Below, piece after piece: positions 19,138-30,928 of a stretch of DNA of 36,380 bases. The notes under the pieces are model-generated. The model was not told where the DNA came from. It saw only the letters and a program-made list of their open reading frames with translations, and did not search any database. The stretch is from the NCBI GenBank assembly GCA_021029095.1, contig JAJOHG010000258.1, positions 1 to 36,380 on the forward strand. The letters are read 5' to 3'. This DNA comes from Phellopilus nigrolimitatus. Taxonomy: Eukaryota; Basidiomycota; Agaricomycetes; Hymenochaetales; Hymenochaetaceae. How positions within the stretch are numbered: the stretch's first letter is position 1; each line of letters begins with the position of its first letter. The translations under genes and the position numbers were made by a program.

Positions 19138-20870
19138 CTACGGAAGCGGAGGCTGCGGTGGCATCACGACTCTTCGACTCTTCACGAGCGAGGTTCGGGC
19201 ATTTCGCGCCCTCGAAGCCTCCAAAGACGCGTAAAATCGCTCCTTCTGGTCTTTTCTAGTCAGCAGAGACAGTACGTAGTCCTTCGTCTGGTGATCTTCT
19301 GAAGTCGGCAGAGAAATCCTCCAGCCCTTCATCTGGCGGCAGATCAGCTCGGAAAGGACGGAGTCCCGCGTGCACAGACAAAGGTAGTGCACACGGTCAT
19401 CGTGTATGTCTCGAATCATACAATCACTTTGATTGTATAGTATCAGACCTTGATGTAATAGCAAGGAGGCTTATAGGCTAGTCTCACATGGTTACAGATC
19501 CGTTTGGCCAATATGTGTGTCCACACTCTTGTTCGGATGCGTTCTCGTGCAGTGCCGTTGCCTTCAAGAAATAGAGGTGGTATGGCTTGGCATTTGAAGA
19601 CATTGGTGTTTATCTGGTAGAGATGCGGATATGTTTGTCTTGCGATGTCGTTCAAGTTGTAGTTGGAGTCGGTGGCATCAACCGGACTACATATACATAA
19701 ATGGACCATGCTCAGCAAACAAACCATAACAACGCGTCCGCAATTATAGCCGATCACGTCTTCAACACCGATCTGATTCTGTATATAAAATGAAAACATA
19801 TGGTTCGTTGGTAAGCAAATAGACCTGATAGATACAGTATTAGAACAATACAGGACACGGATATAAATAATTTGGAAAGCTGGCATTTTCATAGGGTCAT
19901 ACAAGTCGGCTGCTTCGCAAAGACTACATTGAATAAGTAGAACAAATAAATTGATAAAACAAATCCATTGGCGGGTAATGTGCGTCCGAGCAGTATGAGC
20001 TATTAGCTTAGACGTATTCCGCTGATAGTACTTTACTTCTGAGATCAAGCTCCAACCAAGCAGCAACAGTATGCCAATGGCTTGCACCAATTTGAAATCG
20101 TGATAATCTCCGTCTTCTTTCACAGAAAAGGAACAATAAATAAACAAACTAATACCTGAACAAAGTTCAACATTACACAGAGCTCAGACAATGAAGCAGA
20201 AGAAGAGCACATGGCGCCAATCTACGCAACATCGTATACTACGCGTAGCAGAGTACTTCGTATTCCTGCGCATAAAAGCTACGTCGATCGTAAGGATAGC
20301 AAAGGACTGCAAAATGACGATGCTTACCTCGACCTGTACAACAGAGCAGAGGAAGAAGCCCATAATGTTCAGGAATATTCTGACATAAACCGATTGGCGA
20401 TATTCTAGTGATAAACGCCGAGGTTATCTCAACTTAAAAGCAAACCTCGAAGCCGAAGGACTCGCTGACATGCCAAGCCAAAATGGATTCGAAGTGGACT
20501 ATGCCAACGAGAAGATCGGGGACAACGCCTCACACGCACTTAGGGTCTAACGCCAAAGCTTCCGAGCCGCCTATGCGACGAGTTCCGTGCAGACCGTATG
20601 TGGCTAATCTCCTCACATCGTCCTGCTCAGCAATCACGCGAAGGATGCTGGTAACCGCGAGGAGGACTCCGTGTTCCAGGTTCCACGAAGCTCTCAATCA
20701 GCGTGCGTCCAAGAAGGGAATGGCAATGGAGCTCTTGGAGCACAAGCAGGCATCACGACAAGATTGGTACGTCAGGCAGCAGCGGCTCCAGCGCGCCACC
20801 CGCGCGCCTCAAGCTCATGGCGCAAGTAATCAGCCTGACCGATCGCGATTCTCTAGTATTGGGCTAGCTC
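19138..20870 (-). pseudogene. Relic of a multi-pass membrane protein gene
   Basis: Successive minus-strand blocks look coding but are separated by stops and frame changes. They include EHGVLLAVTSILRVIAEQD with DVRRLATYGLHG (about 20600-20690), DYHDFKLVQAIGILLLLGW (about 20040-20100), FVLLIQCSLCEA (about 19910-19945) and IGYNCGRVVMVCL (about 19718-19756). The most 3' frame (19138-19464) carries HYLCLCTRDSVLSELICRQM. Hydrophobic segments suggest several membrane helices. I do not recognise the family. Fragments of the same gene occur at 22683-23070 and 6633-6870, so this is a small dispersed family of decayed copies. Confidence 0.4.
20408..20850. repeat. Direct repeat D1 (partner at 22683-23070)
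   Basis: The shared landmarks, in order, are TGATAAACGCCGAGGT, CACTTAGGGTCTAACGCC, GTGCAGACCGTATGTGG, CAGCAATCACGCG, AAGGATGCTGGTAACCGCGA, GAGCTCTTGGAG and GCAAGTAATCAGCCTGACCG. D2 has the same series with scattered substitutions and indels. Both contain the 5' part of the membrane-protein relic on the minus strand. Confidence 0.75.
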
Positions 20871-21745
20871 ACATAAGCGAGTGTAGGTGTACCCGATGCA
20901 GGGGAATTTGTATCTGTGAGGTGCAGATCTACGCTGAAAGTGGTATTGGTAGTCGGAGAGGCGCAGCATCTCGTCTGCACAAGATGAACCATCCTCCAAA
21001 ATACTCAGAATGCGGAAAGCTATTCGCGAATTGGCGATGTCGAAATCTCGCCAGGTTCAAATTATTAATGTGAACTCATTTCACTTCAATTTGGTTGGCG
21101 ACATGAATCGACCGCATCTTCAAGCCCAGCACACTCAATGGCCCGCATTCTCACCGAGCCTTCTCACCGAGCCTTCTCTGGACATAGCCAGCCACAGCTG
21201 GTCTGGGATACGTGGCTCGGCACTTCTATTTGTGCGACTGAGTACGAGCCAATAGAGCGCGCCACATTGGCAATGCAGGTGGTTTCTTTTTTTCTCTTTT
21301 TCTTCTTTTCGAGAGCGGCAGCGCTGAGGGAAAAAAAGTCGTTGTAGAATTTGCGGGTGTTAAAGGATCGAGCGACTGGCTCGGAGCAGCACAATGCGAT
21401 CCTACTTGCAAGATCCAGGCGGTGTTCGCCGCATTATACGCGAATTTTTCTTTATTAGCTGGCTACCGGAAGGGTCGGCCGTCGTCTTTTTCGGGTGGTT
21501 CAAGGAGTAGTCATGAGCCTCGAAAATTCTGTTTTGGTAGACATGTAAACAACTACAAATGCACTCTCTTCTGGTATCAACAAACAAACATTGATGAAAC
21601 AAGCGATAGACGCATCTTCAACCACACCTTCTCACTCGTCGTCTTCACAGTAGTAAGTCTCAATTAGTGTCCTTGTTACTTTCAATGAGCTAACAGCCTC
21701 TTTAGTCGTGGAACATTTCCACCCTTGACTATCTACACTCTCGAC

Positions 21746-22222
21746 ATGAGAAAGATCGCCGGATTCATGCTCGACGAGGATGACGTGTGGAAACTAGCTT
21801 CGAAGATCGCAAAAGATCGAGTAATCAAAGACAGTGCCAATGCCGTGCTCTGTATCATGAAGGAGGTAGAGTTCAAGGGGAAGAAAGGCATATGTACGTC
21901 ATTGTATTGGCCGCCGGGAGTTCAGGAGCGTAAGCTCTGCGTCGTCATGCGTAGCGTTAGCGACCCGACGGAATGCGTGTACGCATACAAAGAAATGCTT
22001 CTGGACGAGAAAGACAAGTTTTGGCTGAAATGGATGGAGGATCGCGGGCTCGATAGGTACAAAATATTGGCTTCTTATACGACTGTGCCAAAACCTACTT
22101 TTTGGACAAGTCCGATGTGTCCTCCTAAAAAACCAAAGCACAAGTCTATAAAAGGACAGCCAAAACGACTACCAGGGCTTACTCAAGAACAAACTACTGT
22201 AGCCCGTAAACCATCCGATTAA
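21746..22222 (+). CDS. Small hypothetical protein, 158 aa
   Basis: This intron-less frame starts at the first ATG (MRKIAGFMLDEDDVWKLASK) and ends TAA at 22220-22222. The composition is protein-like: an alpha-helical N-terminus, a central segment GICTSLYWPPGVQERKLCVV, KFWLKWMEDRGLDRYKIL, and a basic tail (PKKPKHKSIKGQPKRLPG) that could bind nucleic acid or act as a nuclear signal. There is no signal peptide or membrane segment. I do not recognise it. It lies between the two direct repeats of the membrane-protein relic. It could be a genuine small gene or the remnant of a larger one. Confidence 0.5.
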   Translation: MRKIAGFMLDEDDVWKLASKIAKDRVIKDSANAVLCIMKEVEFKGKKGICTSLYWPPGVQERKLCVVMRSVSDPTECVYAYKEMLLDEKDKFWLKWMEDRGLDRYKILASYTTVPKPTFWTSPMCPPKKPKHKSIKGQPKRLPGLTQEQTTVARKPSD

Positions 22223-22682
22223 ATCGTATCTACTATTCTACTTATCCAGTACGCCCCCATTGCATTTCCTTCAGACATCGTGCTTCGTAAACTAATGTCT
22301 GTACAGACAGCACACTGGTCCAGCAACTCCTCTCATCCCAAAGTGTCGAGGGATTGGGAGAAGGACAATTCTATAGTGTGGTGGGAAGGCACACGGGTTG
22401 CTCGTCGTTGTTGTTGTCGCATTGTCGTGCTTATCCTGTTTTTAAGAATACATTCAATACCATCTTGCTCGATTTTGCTCGATTTCACATGACTTTACGG
22501 TGATTTTTACAATGCGAGGCGGGGTTTTTTTTTTTTTTTTTGCGTCGCATGTAAAGCGAAGGTTCGCCGCCTGAGAATAGAATCACGCCTTAACTATTAT
22601 ACCCATCATACAGAGTTTCGAGGCTGTCCAAAAAAGTGCAGTACTCACAACTTGGATTACGAGAACAGGCGAAGAATTGATA
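22223..22682. other. Intergenic spacer with T17 run
   Basis: No gene is supported. A T17 run (22525-22541) is flanked by ATGCGA on the left and TCGCAT on the right, a short interrupted palindrome. The remainder is unremarkable AT-rich spacer leading into direct repeat D2. Confidence 0.35.
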
Positions 22683-23070
22683 GCGATAAACGCCGAGGTC
22701 ATTCCAATCTAAAAACAAAGCCGAGGGGTGGAAAACTCACCGAGATATGTAGAGTCAGAATAGACTTGAAATAAAATACGTCCGACGCCCTGAACGCCAC
22801 GTACGCACTCAGGGCCAACGCCAGAGTTCACGTGCGGATTCCGTGAAGGCCGTATGTTGTGTCTGATTTCTTCACATGTCCTGGACAGCAATCGCGCGGA
22901 AGATGCTAGTGACCGCGAGGACCCGTCCCAGACGAGTAACAGAGTGTATATACAAGAAAGCAGTGACAAGGAGCTCTTTGGAGTGCAAGCAGGCAGAGGA
23001 TACAGGGAGAGCGCGCCACTTGCGCGCTTGAAGCACGCAGCGCAGGTAATCGGCCTTACCGAACACGAGG
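22683..23070. repeat. Direct repeat D2 (partner at 20408-20850)
   Basis: This is a diverged copy of D1. Landmarks are CGATAAACGCCGAGGTC, GCACTCAGGGCCAACGCC, AAGGCCGTATGTTGTG, CAGCAATCGCGCGGAAG and GGAGCTCTTTGGAGTGCAAG. On the minus strand it reads RLGRVLAVTSIFRAIAVQDM and then a TGA where D1 continues, so this copy is a dead fragment. A second minus-strand block reads MTSAFIAINSSPVLVIQVV just outside, at about 22640-22710. Confidence 0.7.
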
Positions 23071-23471
23071 ATAGTCAGCAGACGGGCTGTACGACGGGTT
23101 TAAAAAAGGCTCAAACGGTGGACCCGGGCTCATACGACATGATGACGCTGGCCTCGGATTCTGGAAGCGGCGATTGTCACTTATGCTGTTTAGCCTCGGC
23201 GAAGGACAGTAAAAAGGCCAGAGAAATAGACGAATTACTCGGGATGATACAAGAAAGAATATAAATGAAAAGGAAAGGCAGTGATAATCAGTGGTCACTG
23301 ATGGACCGACAAGAACCTGGAGGGGAGTGTGTGACAGTATTAGTCACGGTAAGCGTATGGGCGTCTAGACTCTTGCGCAGGGGGTCTATAGTATACACTG
23401 GATGGCTTTTGGACACCACGACCGACGCCCTCTTTCCCCTCCATAACTCAACGGCGGCCGACGCTTTCGAT

Positions 23472-26109
23472 ATGCTCCATGTCCAGGTCTCAAAGCCCTC
23501 CCCGGACAGCCCCCGTCAGCCCTCCCTCGCCGACCTGAGCAGGAATGCCTCCGTCATTTCCTCCTCTTCTAGCTCTAGCTCGGCCAGCTCTCTTGTTCTC
23601 GACTCCCCTCGCCCCCGCCCCGCCCGCACTTTCTCCTCCCCCAGGTCTCGCAGCCGCGAGCCCCCGCCCACCCCGCGCGCGGCAAAACCGCCCGCCTATC
23701 TTGCCAAGGAACTCGGTCTCGCAGACCGCGATGACAGCTATGCCGATCTCAAGAAACGGGCCCAGTCGCGTTCCCAATCCCGCACAAAGTCGTCGCGCAA
23801 CAGCTCCGTCGGCCTCAAGATCCAGGCGAACGACTTCGAGTTTGGCGAAATTCTGGGCGAAGGCTCCTACTCCACAGTGCGTGCAGAAGACCTTGCTCGT
23901 CGTCCTGTCCCATTTTTTTCTCACCCTTTTTTCGTAGGTCGTACACGCTATCTATCCTCCGACAGAGCAGGAATACGCCATAAAAATCCTCGACAAAGGC
24001 CACCTGAAGCGCAACAACAAGCTCCAGACGGCATTCGCAGAGAAGAACACGCTTGTTCGTCTAGGTGCTGGCCACCCCGGTATCGTGAGGCTGCACTGGG
24101 CACTGCAGGATGAATGGAGTTTATGTAAGTCTTCCAATGTGTTTTAAATGAAATCCTTGCCAAACTCGTCTGTTTCAATTAAGACTTTGTCCTCGATCTC
24201 GCGAAAAATGGAGAACTGCAGAGTCGAATATCTAGACTCGGTTCTTTGTCGTTACGTTCCTCTCGCTATTATGCAGCCCAGATCGTGGATGCTGTGGCGT
24301 ACATGCATTCGAAAGGCGTAATACACCGGTATGATTTTATTACACTCACATGTGTCTGTTTTCTCATATGGTCGACAGGGATTTGAAACCTGAGAATTTG
24401 CTGCTGGATGATAACATGCGGATAAAAATCACTGATTTTGGGACGGGGAAGATGCTTGACGATAGCATTGAGCGCGCTGGCACTTTTGTAGGGACGGCGC
24501 AGTACGTAGCACCCGAATTATTAACTACTAATACTACCTCGAAAGCGTGAGTTCTTTTTCTTCGCCTATTTGGCACTGAATTGAATTTTATCCATATCCT
24601 TCTCTCCGCAGTTCGGACCTCTGGGCGGTGGGGTGTGTGATCTTCCAAATGATTGCGGGCAAATTCCCTTTCCACGCACTCTCCGAGTACTTGATGTGGC
24701 AGAAAGTTAAAATTTTGGAGTACACTTTTCCCGAGGGCTTCGATGTCGTGGCTAAGGACCTGGTGGAGAAGCTCCTGGTGCGCATCTTTGTATTCAGTTT
24801 TTATTTATACGAAACACTCAAGAGATTTACACTAGGTTATTGACCCCGCACAACGGCTTGGAGTTGGAGAACCTGGCACATGGAACGACTTCGATGCTCT
24901 CCGTCGTCATCCCTTTTTTGAAAGCATCAACTGGCCCACTCTTTGGACTGATCCTGCCCCTCCCATGGAGGCCGGTCTGCTGAAGAAGGAGCACCCGCTC
25001 TCAGAACAGAGTAACTACGACGTCGGGCTTGCATGGGACCAGTTCGTCGGCAACCCCGGCGAGTCGAGCGATCACGAATCGCATTGGGCCGAAAGCGACG
25101 GCGAATTCGGCTCGGCACATACACCGGTAACTCCCTATTCGGGCTACCCCTTCTCTGGGGTTGGCGGAGAGATTGGGCCGCTGGACAGCGCACCCCCGCC
25201 AAAGAGCACGGCGCAGGCCGTCGCTTCCGTCGATGCAGCCGAGACACGTGGCCGGGTCGGCCTGCCGGGGCCAATAGCCGGCCCGTCGAGCACCGCGACG
25301 CTCAGCGATACTAACGGCAGGACGCCCGCGCAGCCCGTCGACATCCCGCTCAGCGACACCGCGCCCCGCGGCTCGATCATCTCGTCGGGCTCGACGAGCT
25401 CGTCCGAAGGCTCGCCAGAGGGGCGCCTGTGTACGGCGGCGGAGGCGCTCGCGCTCGCGTCCGACCGCGGGCGCGACCGCGCGACGACGCCGATCCAGCT
25501 CGGCGCGCCGGACGCGTCCGACTCCGACGCGCCGTGGGCGGCGCTGCTCGCGCCGGGCGAGGCGCTCGTGTACACCGCGCCCGTCGAGCTCAAGAGCCGC
25601 ACGCGCCGCCTGACGGCGACGCTGCTGCCGATTCCCGCGACGCAGAACCGCCCGAAGATCCGCCAGCTCGTGCTCACGACGCGCCGCCTGATCTGCGCGA
25701 AGGGGAAGCACGGGCACAAGGTCGCGGTGAAGAGCGAGGTGCTGCTGCGGAGCGCGGGCCCGGGCGGCGCGGGGCGCGAGGGCCGCGAGGGCAAGGAGGA
25801 GAAGCGGGACACGCGGCCGGTGGTCACGAATGTGATGCCGAAGGGCCAGAAGGCCTTCGTCGTCCTCACCGTGAGTCGTCCCTGCCTTTACTCTGGGCAT
25901 CGCATATTGAACGCGCGTGATTTGCCCCGCAGACCGCGAAGCCGCAGCAGTTCGTCGCCGCCGAGCCGGCGATAGCGCAGCGGTGGATATCGGAGATCCG
26001 CCGCCTCATGCGGCCGGACGAGAAGCCCCAGAGTCCGACCGCGACGCGGTCCCCGAGCCCCGTGCTGGCGCCGCCCGCGCCCCTGCTCAATGGACTCCCG
26101 CGGACATGA
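23472..26109 (+). CDS. PDK1-type AGC protein kinase with C-terminal PH-like domain
   Basis: This is the fungal Pkh/Ksg1 type of Ser/Thr kinase, which phosphorylates activation loops of AGC kinases downstream of sphingoid or phosphoinositide signals. The exons are 23472-23876, 23938-24124, 24184-24328, 24379-24546, 24612-24777, 24836-25870 and 25933-26109, giving 760 residues. The N-terminus is Ser/Arg/Pro-rich. The kinase domain (about 122-390) has the glycine loop [11 protein letters not shown] with Lys151, HRDLKPEN (Asp247), DFG (Asp265) and [15 protein letters not shown], the PDK1-like activation segment. A disordered linker precedes a PH-like region (about 595-735: [36 protein letters not shown]). 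The start is uncertain: an in-frame ATG at 23265 exists upstream, but its sequence does not look coding. Confidence 0.93.
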
Positions 26110-26191
26110 TCCTCCCTTACGCGTTCAACCTTCGTTGACTCCGTGTCTGTCTCTTTTCTCCAGGCTTTCGACTGTGCGTATATGGACACTG

Positions 26192-26212
26192 CTGCTGCTG
26201 CTGCTGCTTGTA
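26192..26212 (+). repeat. GCT trinucleotide microsatellite
   Basis: About seven tandem GCT units lie in the 3' flank of the PDK1-like gene, beyond its stop codon at 26109, so it is probably in the 3' UTR. Confidence 0.7.
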
Positions 26213-26685
26213 TTTGGGTATTACTTAATTCTTGTGTCGATATTCTTGACTCGCGCGCGCGCCCGGATTACTCACCGCACCGAGTTGTGTTTTCTTATAT
26301 TCTTTCTTTTCGTCTAGTTTTCGGTTCCTGCTCATTTCAGACCGCGCACGAGAATCAACTCATCGTATGTATCAAATATACCCTAGTGATTTATTGCTTT
26401 TCATCGTACATAAGTCGACGGACGGAGTAACGGTGTCAATGATTCTAAGGGTGTTTTGAGTGTTGGCGATGCCGCCTTGGTAGCTATGCAAGAAGCCAGA
26501 AAAACGTCCGTTTTTTTTTCGGAACGAAACAGCATACTTGAACACGATAGCTAGAATCCTATCCCTGTTCCCAACATATTTTGCCCCAAGAATAGCACGC
26601 TTTCGCATGCTGGAAGGGAAGAAATTAAATATGAACGAAATAGCGTAGGCTGCATGGTTAAGATGGCAATAAAGATAAAAACGGC

Positions 26686-27956
26686 TCAGCCAGGAGGGAG
26701 GAGGCTGGCGTCGACATCGTCAGCGACGTCGGTGGTATCCTCTCTAGACTGCGAGCCAATCGGTGTACGTGGCATGACCATCGTGCCTTGCAGAAAAGAA
26801 ACAGCTCAGTGCTGCCCGCTGCAACAAAAAAGAGAGAAAAAGGAAAACACACCTGTCCGTGCGGACTCGATGATGCCGAAGGGCTTGACGAGGCTCAGGA
26901 ACGCCTCGACGCGGTGCGTCTTGCCGCTCATCTCCACGATCACGCTGTTCTCGCTCACGTCGACGATGCGCGCGCCGAACTGCTCCGCGAGGACGGTGAC
27001 GGCGTGCAGGTGCTGGTGCTTCAGGCGGAGCGCCTCGGCGGGCGTGAGCGGGGGCGGCGCTGCCGCCGCCGCCCGCGCACCTGCACCCGCGCCGTGCGCG
27101 AAGCCCTCCGCGAGCGCGACCTCCTGCTCGAAGACGAGCGAGCGGTCCTCGAGCGCGGCGTCGGGGTCGTGCAGCGGCTGCGCGAAGGCGGGGCCCTGCC
27201 GCGGGTCGTGCGAGGGCCCGCCGACGAGCTGCGCCTCGAGGTAGTCCGGCCCCAGGATGGAGACCTTCGCGAGGAGCAGCTCGCGCGAGATGCAGCGCGT
27301 GTTGGTGTAGTCGAGCACGGCCCAGACGGGGACCTGGTTTGTCGTATGTGTTAATATCTCATTTCTTTCTTCCTTTGCGGTGAAGGATGGGTTGTATGGA
27401 AGTACGTACGAGGTCCTCGAGCTGCCGCCGCGCCTGCTCGACCACGCCGTCCTGGCCGCTCAGCACGATGCACATCCGGCTCAGGTCGCGGATCTCCGTC
27501 GAGCACACGACCAGCGAGTCGATATTGAACCCACGCGCGGCGAGAATCCCAGACACGCGCGACAGCACGCCCGGCTCGTTCTGCACGAGACAGTTCAGGA
27601 CATGTCTGGGTAGCAAAAGCACAAGCAATCGGTCAAAAGCAGCAGTTACTCCCGGGCTCGCATGACACTTACTTTTTGAACGGCTGCAGGCTCGGCGGCG
27701 GCGTATTGTACAGGATATTCGTGACGGCCTCTTCGGCGGACCGCGAGCGCGGCAGGTCGGTCGCGGGCAGCGGGGCGGGGCGGGTGCGATGGGTGGACTT
27801 GTAGGTGAGCGCCGACGTCGAGTCCTCGATGGGCGGCGGCGGTCTGGGAATGTTCTGCTCTGAGAAACGACACGCGGAGGAGCTAAAGGGCTGCGGGCGC
27901 TGTGCTCTGAGTAGGCGAGCGGCGGGCCTCAGGTGGGATGCCAGTCTTGACGCCAT
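26686..27956 (-). CDS. ilv6: Acetolactate synthase regulatory (small) subunit
   Basis: This regulatory subunit activates mitochondrial acetolactate synthase and confers valine feedback inhibition in branched-chain amino acid synthesis. The exons are complement(26686-26786, 26853-27333, 27410-27605, 27673-27956), giving 353 residues. The chosen ATG at 27956 opens MASRLASHLRPAARLLRAQR, an Arg/Ala-rich mitochondrial presequence. The ACT domain (about 96-165) contains LNCLVQNEPGVLSRVSGIL and GFNIDSLVVC. The C-terminal half has RELLLAKVSILGP, EALRLKHQHLHAVTVLAEQF, DVSENSVIVEMSGKT and VKPFGIIESARTGTMVMPR, all typical of Ilv6. An Ala/Pro-rich insert sits before the LTPAEALRLK segment. The start at 28082 would add a leader and is less likely. 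Confidence 0.95.
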
Positions 27957-28582
27957 GGACGCTCTACAGTCTACCAGAAACTGACTCGAAACTTTTGGGT
28001 GGAAATATTGCTTACATACGCGACCAATGGCTCTTCTCGAAGTCTCCGCCAATCTCCCGCTCGACTTGACATTATTGTACACTATCGTACATATCTCACC
28101 TTGATACAGGAGAATCGTAAGTTAAAATAAGCACAAGCTCTTATCCTTATCAGAATTAAAACTTATCGCACTGTGCTTCTCAGCGCCAGGTCTGGAATGG
28201 CCAATCCGGCTAAAGACTGCAGTGAACGTTCGTGGACGCAAGTTCGCCTAAGGATCTTTTGCCTATTCTTCTGGCTAGCCTATTCTCACATCAGGGGGAA
28301 ATGCCCATAGCGCGCTGTTGGACAGTGTGTTACAGTAAATGGCATACCGCTCTGGACAGCTTTTCGGAACATAAGTTTTTATCAGCATGAGGTCCGCTCA
28401 TCCGCACGTGCTCCCGTCGACCAGATGGTTTTTAACGCTCGGCGCGCCCTGAAAACAAGTCCAGTGACCGGCTTTGGATTTTTCGGGCTCCACAAAAATT
28501 TGCTTTTCGATCAGCATATAAGGGAGCTAATTCGCCGCGCACTTCGGGATGCAACCCGACCTTCCTCTCTTTGCGTGTGAAC
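27957..28582. promoter_or_regulatory. Divergent intergenic region between ilv6 and the MFS gene
   Basis: These 626 bp lie between two divergently transcribed genes and must hold both promoters. Possible elements are a TATA-like CATATAAGG at 28515, about 68 bp upstream of the MFS start, and TGACTC at 27982 near the ilv6 start. TGACTC resembles a Gcn4/Cpc1 core but sits only 26 bp from the ATG. No convincing Leu3-type CCGG-N4-CCGG was seen. Confidence 0.4.
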
Positions 28583-30928
28583 ATGGCAAACAAAGTCGAC
28601 AACTTTCATGGTCTCGATGCGAAGGAGGACCTTCAGGATGTGGAGCTCGAGCCTACGGCAGACCAGGAAGCCACCGATAAAGGCGTAGATAGGTCGTACG
28701 AGCTGAAGAGTCAACTGAGTGAGCCACATGTTACTCGACTTTCGAGAGATTCGGCTCAACTTCCTCTGGCTTATAGTAAACGACTGTCTGCAACATGAAA
28801 TCGGCTTCGGTCGCTTCCAGTGGGAGCTCTTCATACTGTCGGGCTTCGGTTGGATGGCAGATAGTGAGTGCATAGTTTCTTGAGTCCTGCGGTGCTGACA
28901 ACTGGTAGGACAGATATATGGCTGCAAGGCGTTGCTGTGATCCTTCCGCAAATACAAGAGGATCTGAACCCGCCCCGTGTCGAATATGTTACGCTTTCTT
29001 TGTACGTCGGCCTAATCATTGGCGCTACAGTATGGGGAAGCCTTGCAGATGTGATTGGGCGAAAGCTATCTTGGCAAATAACGCTGTTTTTAGCGGTGCG
29101 TTTCTTGTGGATGATTTTCGTCGTAGTGTACTTGACTGACGTATGCCATTCAGGGGACGTTCGGCATTGCCGCAGGCGGTGCCCCCAATTTTGTTACATT
29201 GTGTGCGCTCGTAGCTTGTATTGGATTCGGAACAGGTGGAAAGTGAGTAATGTATTTTATTTTATGTTATTCAGGTTATTAATGACTCGACCGACACTGT
29301 CTCTTAAAGTTTACCTGTAGACGGTAAGTATCGGATTCTTTTCTATACCCCACTCCGTGCTGATGACATTGTCTTTCTAATTAGGCGCTCTTTTTCTTGA
29401 GCACATCCCGCAATCACATCAGGTGAGTTATATTTTACCCCCCACTGGCTCGAGCGCTCATTTCCGACAAAAAGTGGCTCCTGACCTTTCTGTCTGCTTG
29501 GTGGTCAGTTGGCCAGCTTATTGCGTCGCTCGTTGTGTGGGTTTTTATCACCAACTATCCAGCCGATAAAGGATGGAGATATTCCCTGTACGTACTACTA
29601 ATAAACCCCAATGATAGTTTACCCATACTTTCCCGTTTTGATCAGTTATACGATGTGAGCTTTGAATCTCGTGCATTACAATCTTCAAATAACTGACATT
29701 GCTGTACTTCAGGGGTGCAATGACTTTCGCCATGTTCCTATGTCGATATGTCATTTTCGATCTTCAGGAATCATCTAAATATCTTGTCGCAGCTGGCCGC
29801 GACGAAGATGCGATTAGGGTGCTACAATACATTGCGAACCGCAACGGGAAGACAATAACACTTACAACTGAGAAACTACTGTCAGTGTCTCACGGAACTG
29901 CCAGCGTCAGGCGCGCCTCTGTTTGGTCCACGCTAAAGAAATCGTTAAATCATTTTACTTTGTAAGAGCCAATTCGACGCATTCTTGTACATGTCTAACA
30001 AGGTGTTATCGAAGGTCGCATATTCGGCCGCTCTTCTCAACCAGAAGATTGGCTCTGAACTCTTCGCTCATCATTCTTATCTGGGGGTGCGTGCCACCCT
30101 ATTCTCAAGCTTAATATCATTCTCATATACTATCCAGTATCATCGGGCTTGCATATCCCCTTTTCAATGGTTTCCTTCCCCTCTATCTCCAGAGCCGTCT
30201 CGAGACCTCATCAAACTCTCTGGATTCGACTTATCGCGACTACAGCATAGTATCTGTGCTTGGAATACCCGGTTCCATCATTGCGTGCATTCTGGTGGAT
30301 TGGACGAGGAACCCCGGAAAGGTAGCGATCGGAGGAAGAAAGATGGCGCTTGCTTTGTCTACCCTTTTGACAGGCTTATTCTTATTCTTATTCACGACGA
30401 GCAAAACCGATGCTGCGTATCTTGGATTTTCTTGCGCGACTAGTTTGACACAGTCAGTGAAAAACGTTTTTCTGACTTACGGACTTCGCAACTAATCTTA
30501 TCTTCGTTTAGGAACGCCGTGAGTTCCATGTCTTCGGGAGCATGGCAAAATTCTTGACGCTACTCTTGCAGATGTACGGCGTCTTGTATGCCTATACCCC
30601 AGAGGTTTTTCCTGCGCCTCATAGAGGAACAGCGGACCGTATCACTGGCATATTAGCTCCAGTTATCAAAATTACCACAACGAGCCGGGACGGAAGCACG
30701 TCCAGTGTGGGACCAAATGTGTAAATGATGCTGCCGAAATCCTTTTACTCACGAACATTTACTGATGATTAAACCATAGACCTGTATTCGTATCTGCCGC
30801 TTTGTTCATGGTATCTGCAGTTCTTTCTATGCTGCTGCCGATCGAAGTGAGTTCTCCTTTGCGATATTCTGGAAGTATATGTGCTTGACTAAAACTCATC
30901 AAAGACGGCGGGAAAGGCGGCGCTCTAA
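28583..30928 (+). CDS. MFS transporter (SV2/sugar-transporter-like), 15 exons with three micro-exons
   Basis: This is a multi-pass membrane transporter of unknown substrate. The exons are 28583-28718, 28777-28863, 28914-29095, 29154-29242, 29310-29323, 29385-29422, 29475-29587, 29646-29654, 29713-29961, 30015-30086, 30138-30452, 30512-30518, 30572-30720, 30780-30846 and 30905-30928, giving 516 residues. Family features are GFGRFQWELFILSGFGWMAD (entry to TM1), LIIGATVWGSLADVIGRK (the MFS loop 2-3 D-x2-G-R-K motif), FVTLCALVACIGFGTGGNLP, ESSKYLVAAGRDEDAI, TPEVFPAPHRGTAD and LPIETAGKAAL at the C-terminus. Exons of 14, 9 and 7 nt are needed to keep frame and conserved sequence. It is divergent from ilv6, with no evident functional link. 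Confidence 0.88.

Noticed and set aside
20483..21073. 196-codon plus-strand frame
   Set aside because: It lies antisense to the membrane-protein relic, and D2 does not preserve the frame.
22525..22541. T17 run as a retroelement poly(A) tail
   Set aside because: No element body or target duplication could be identified on either side.
27982..27987. TGACTC as a Gcn4/Cpc1 site for ilv6
   Set aside because: It is only 26 bp upstream of the chosen ATG, lacks the final A/T, and is short enough to occur by chance.
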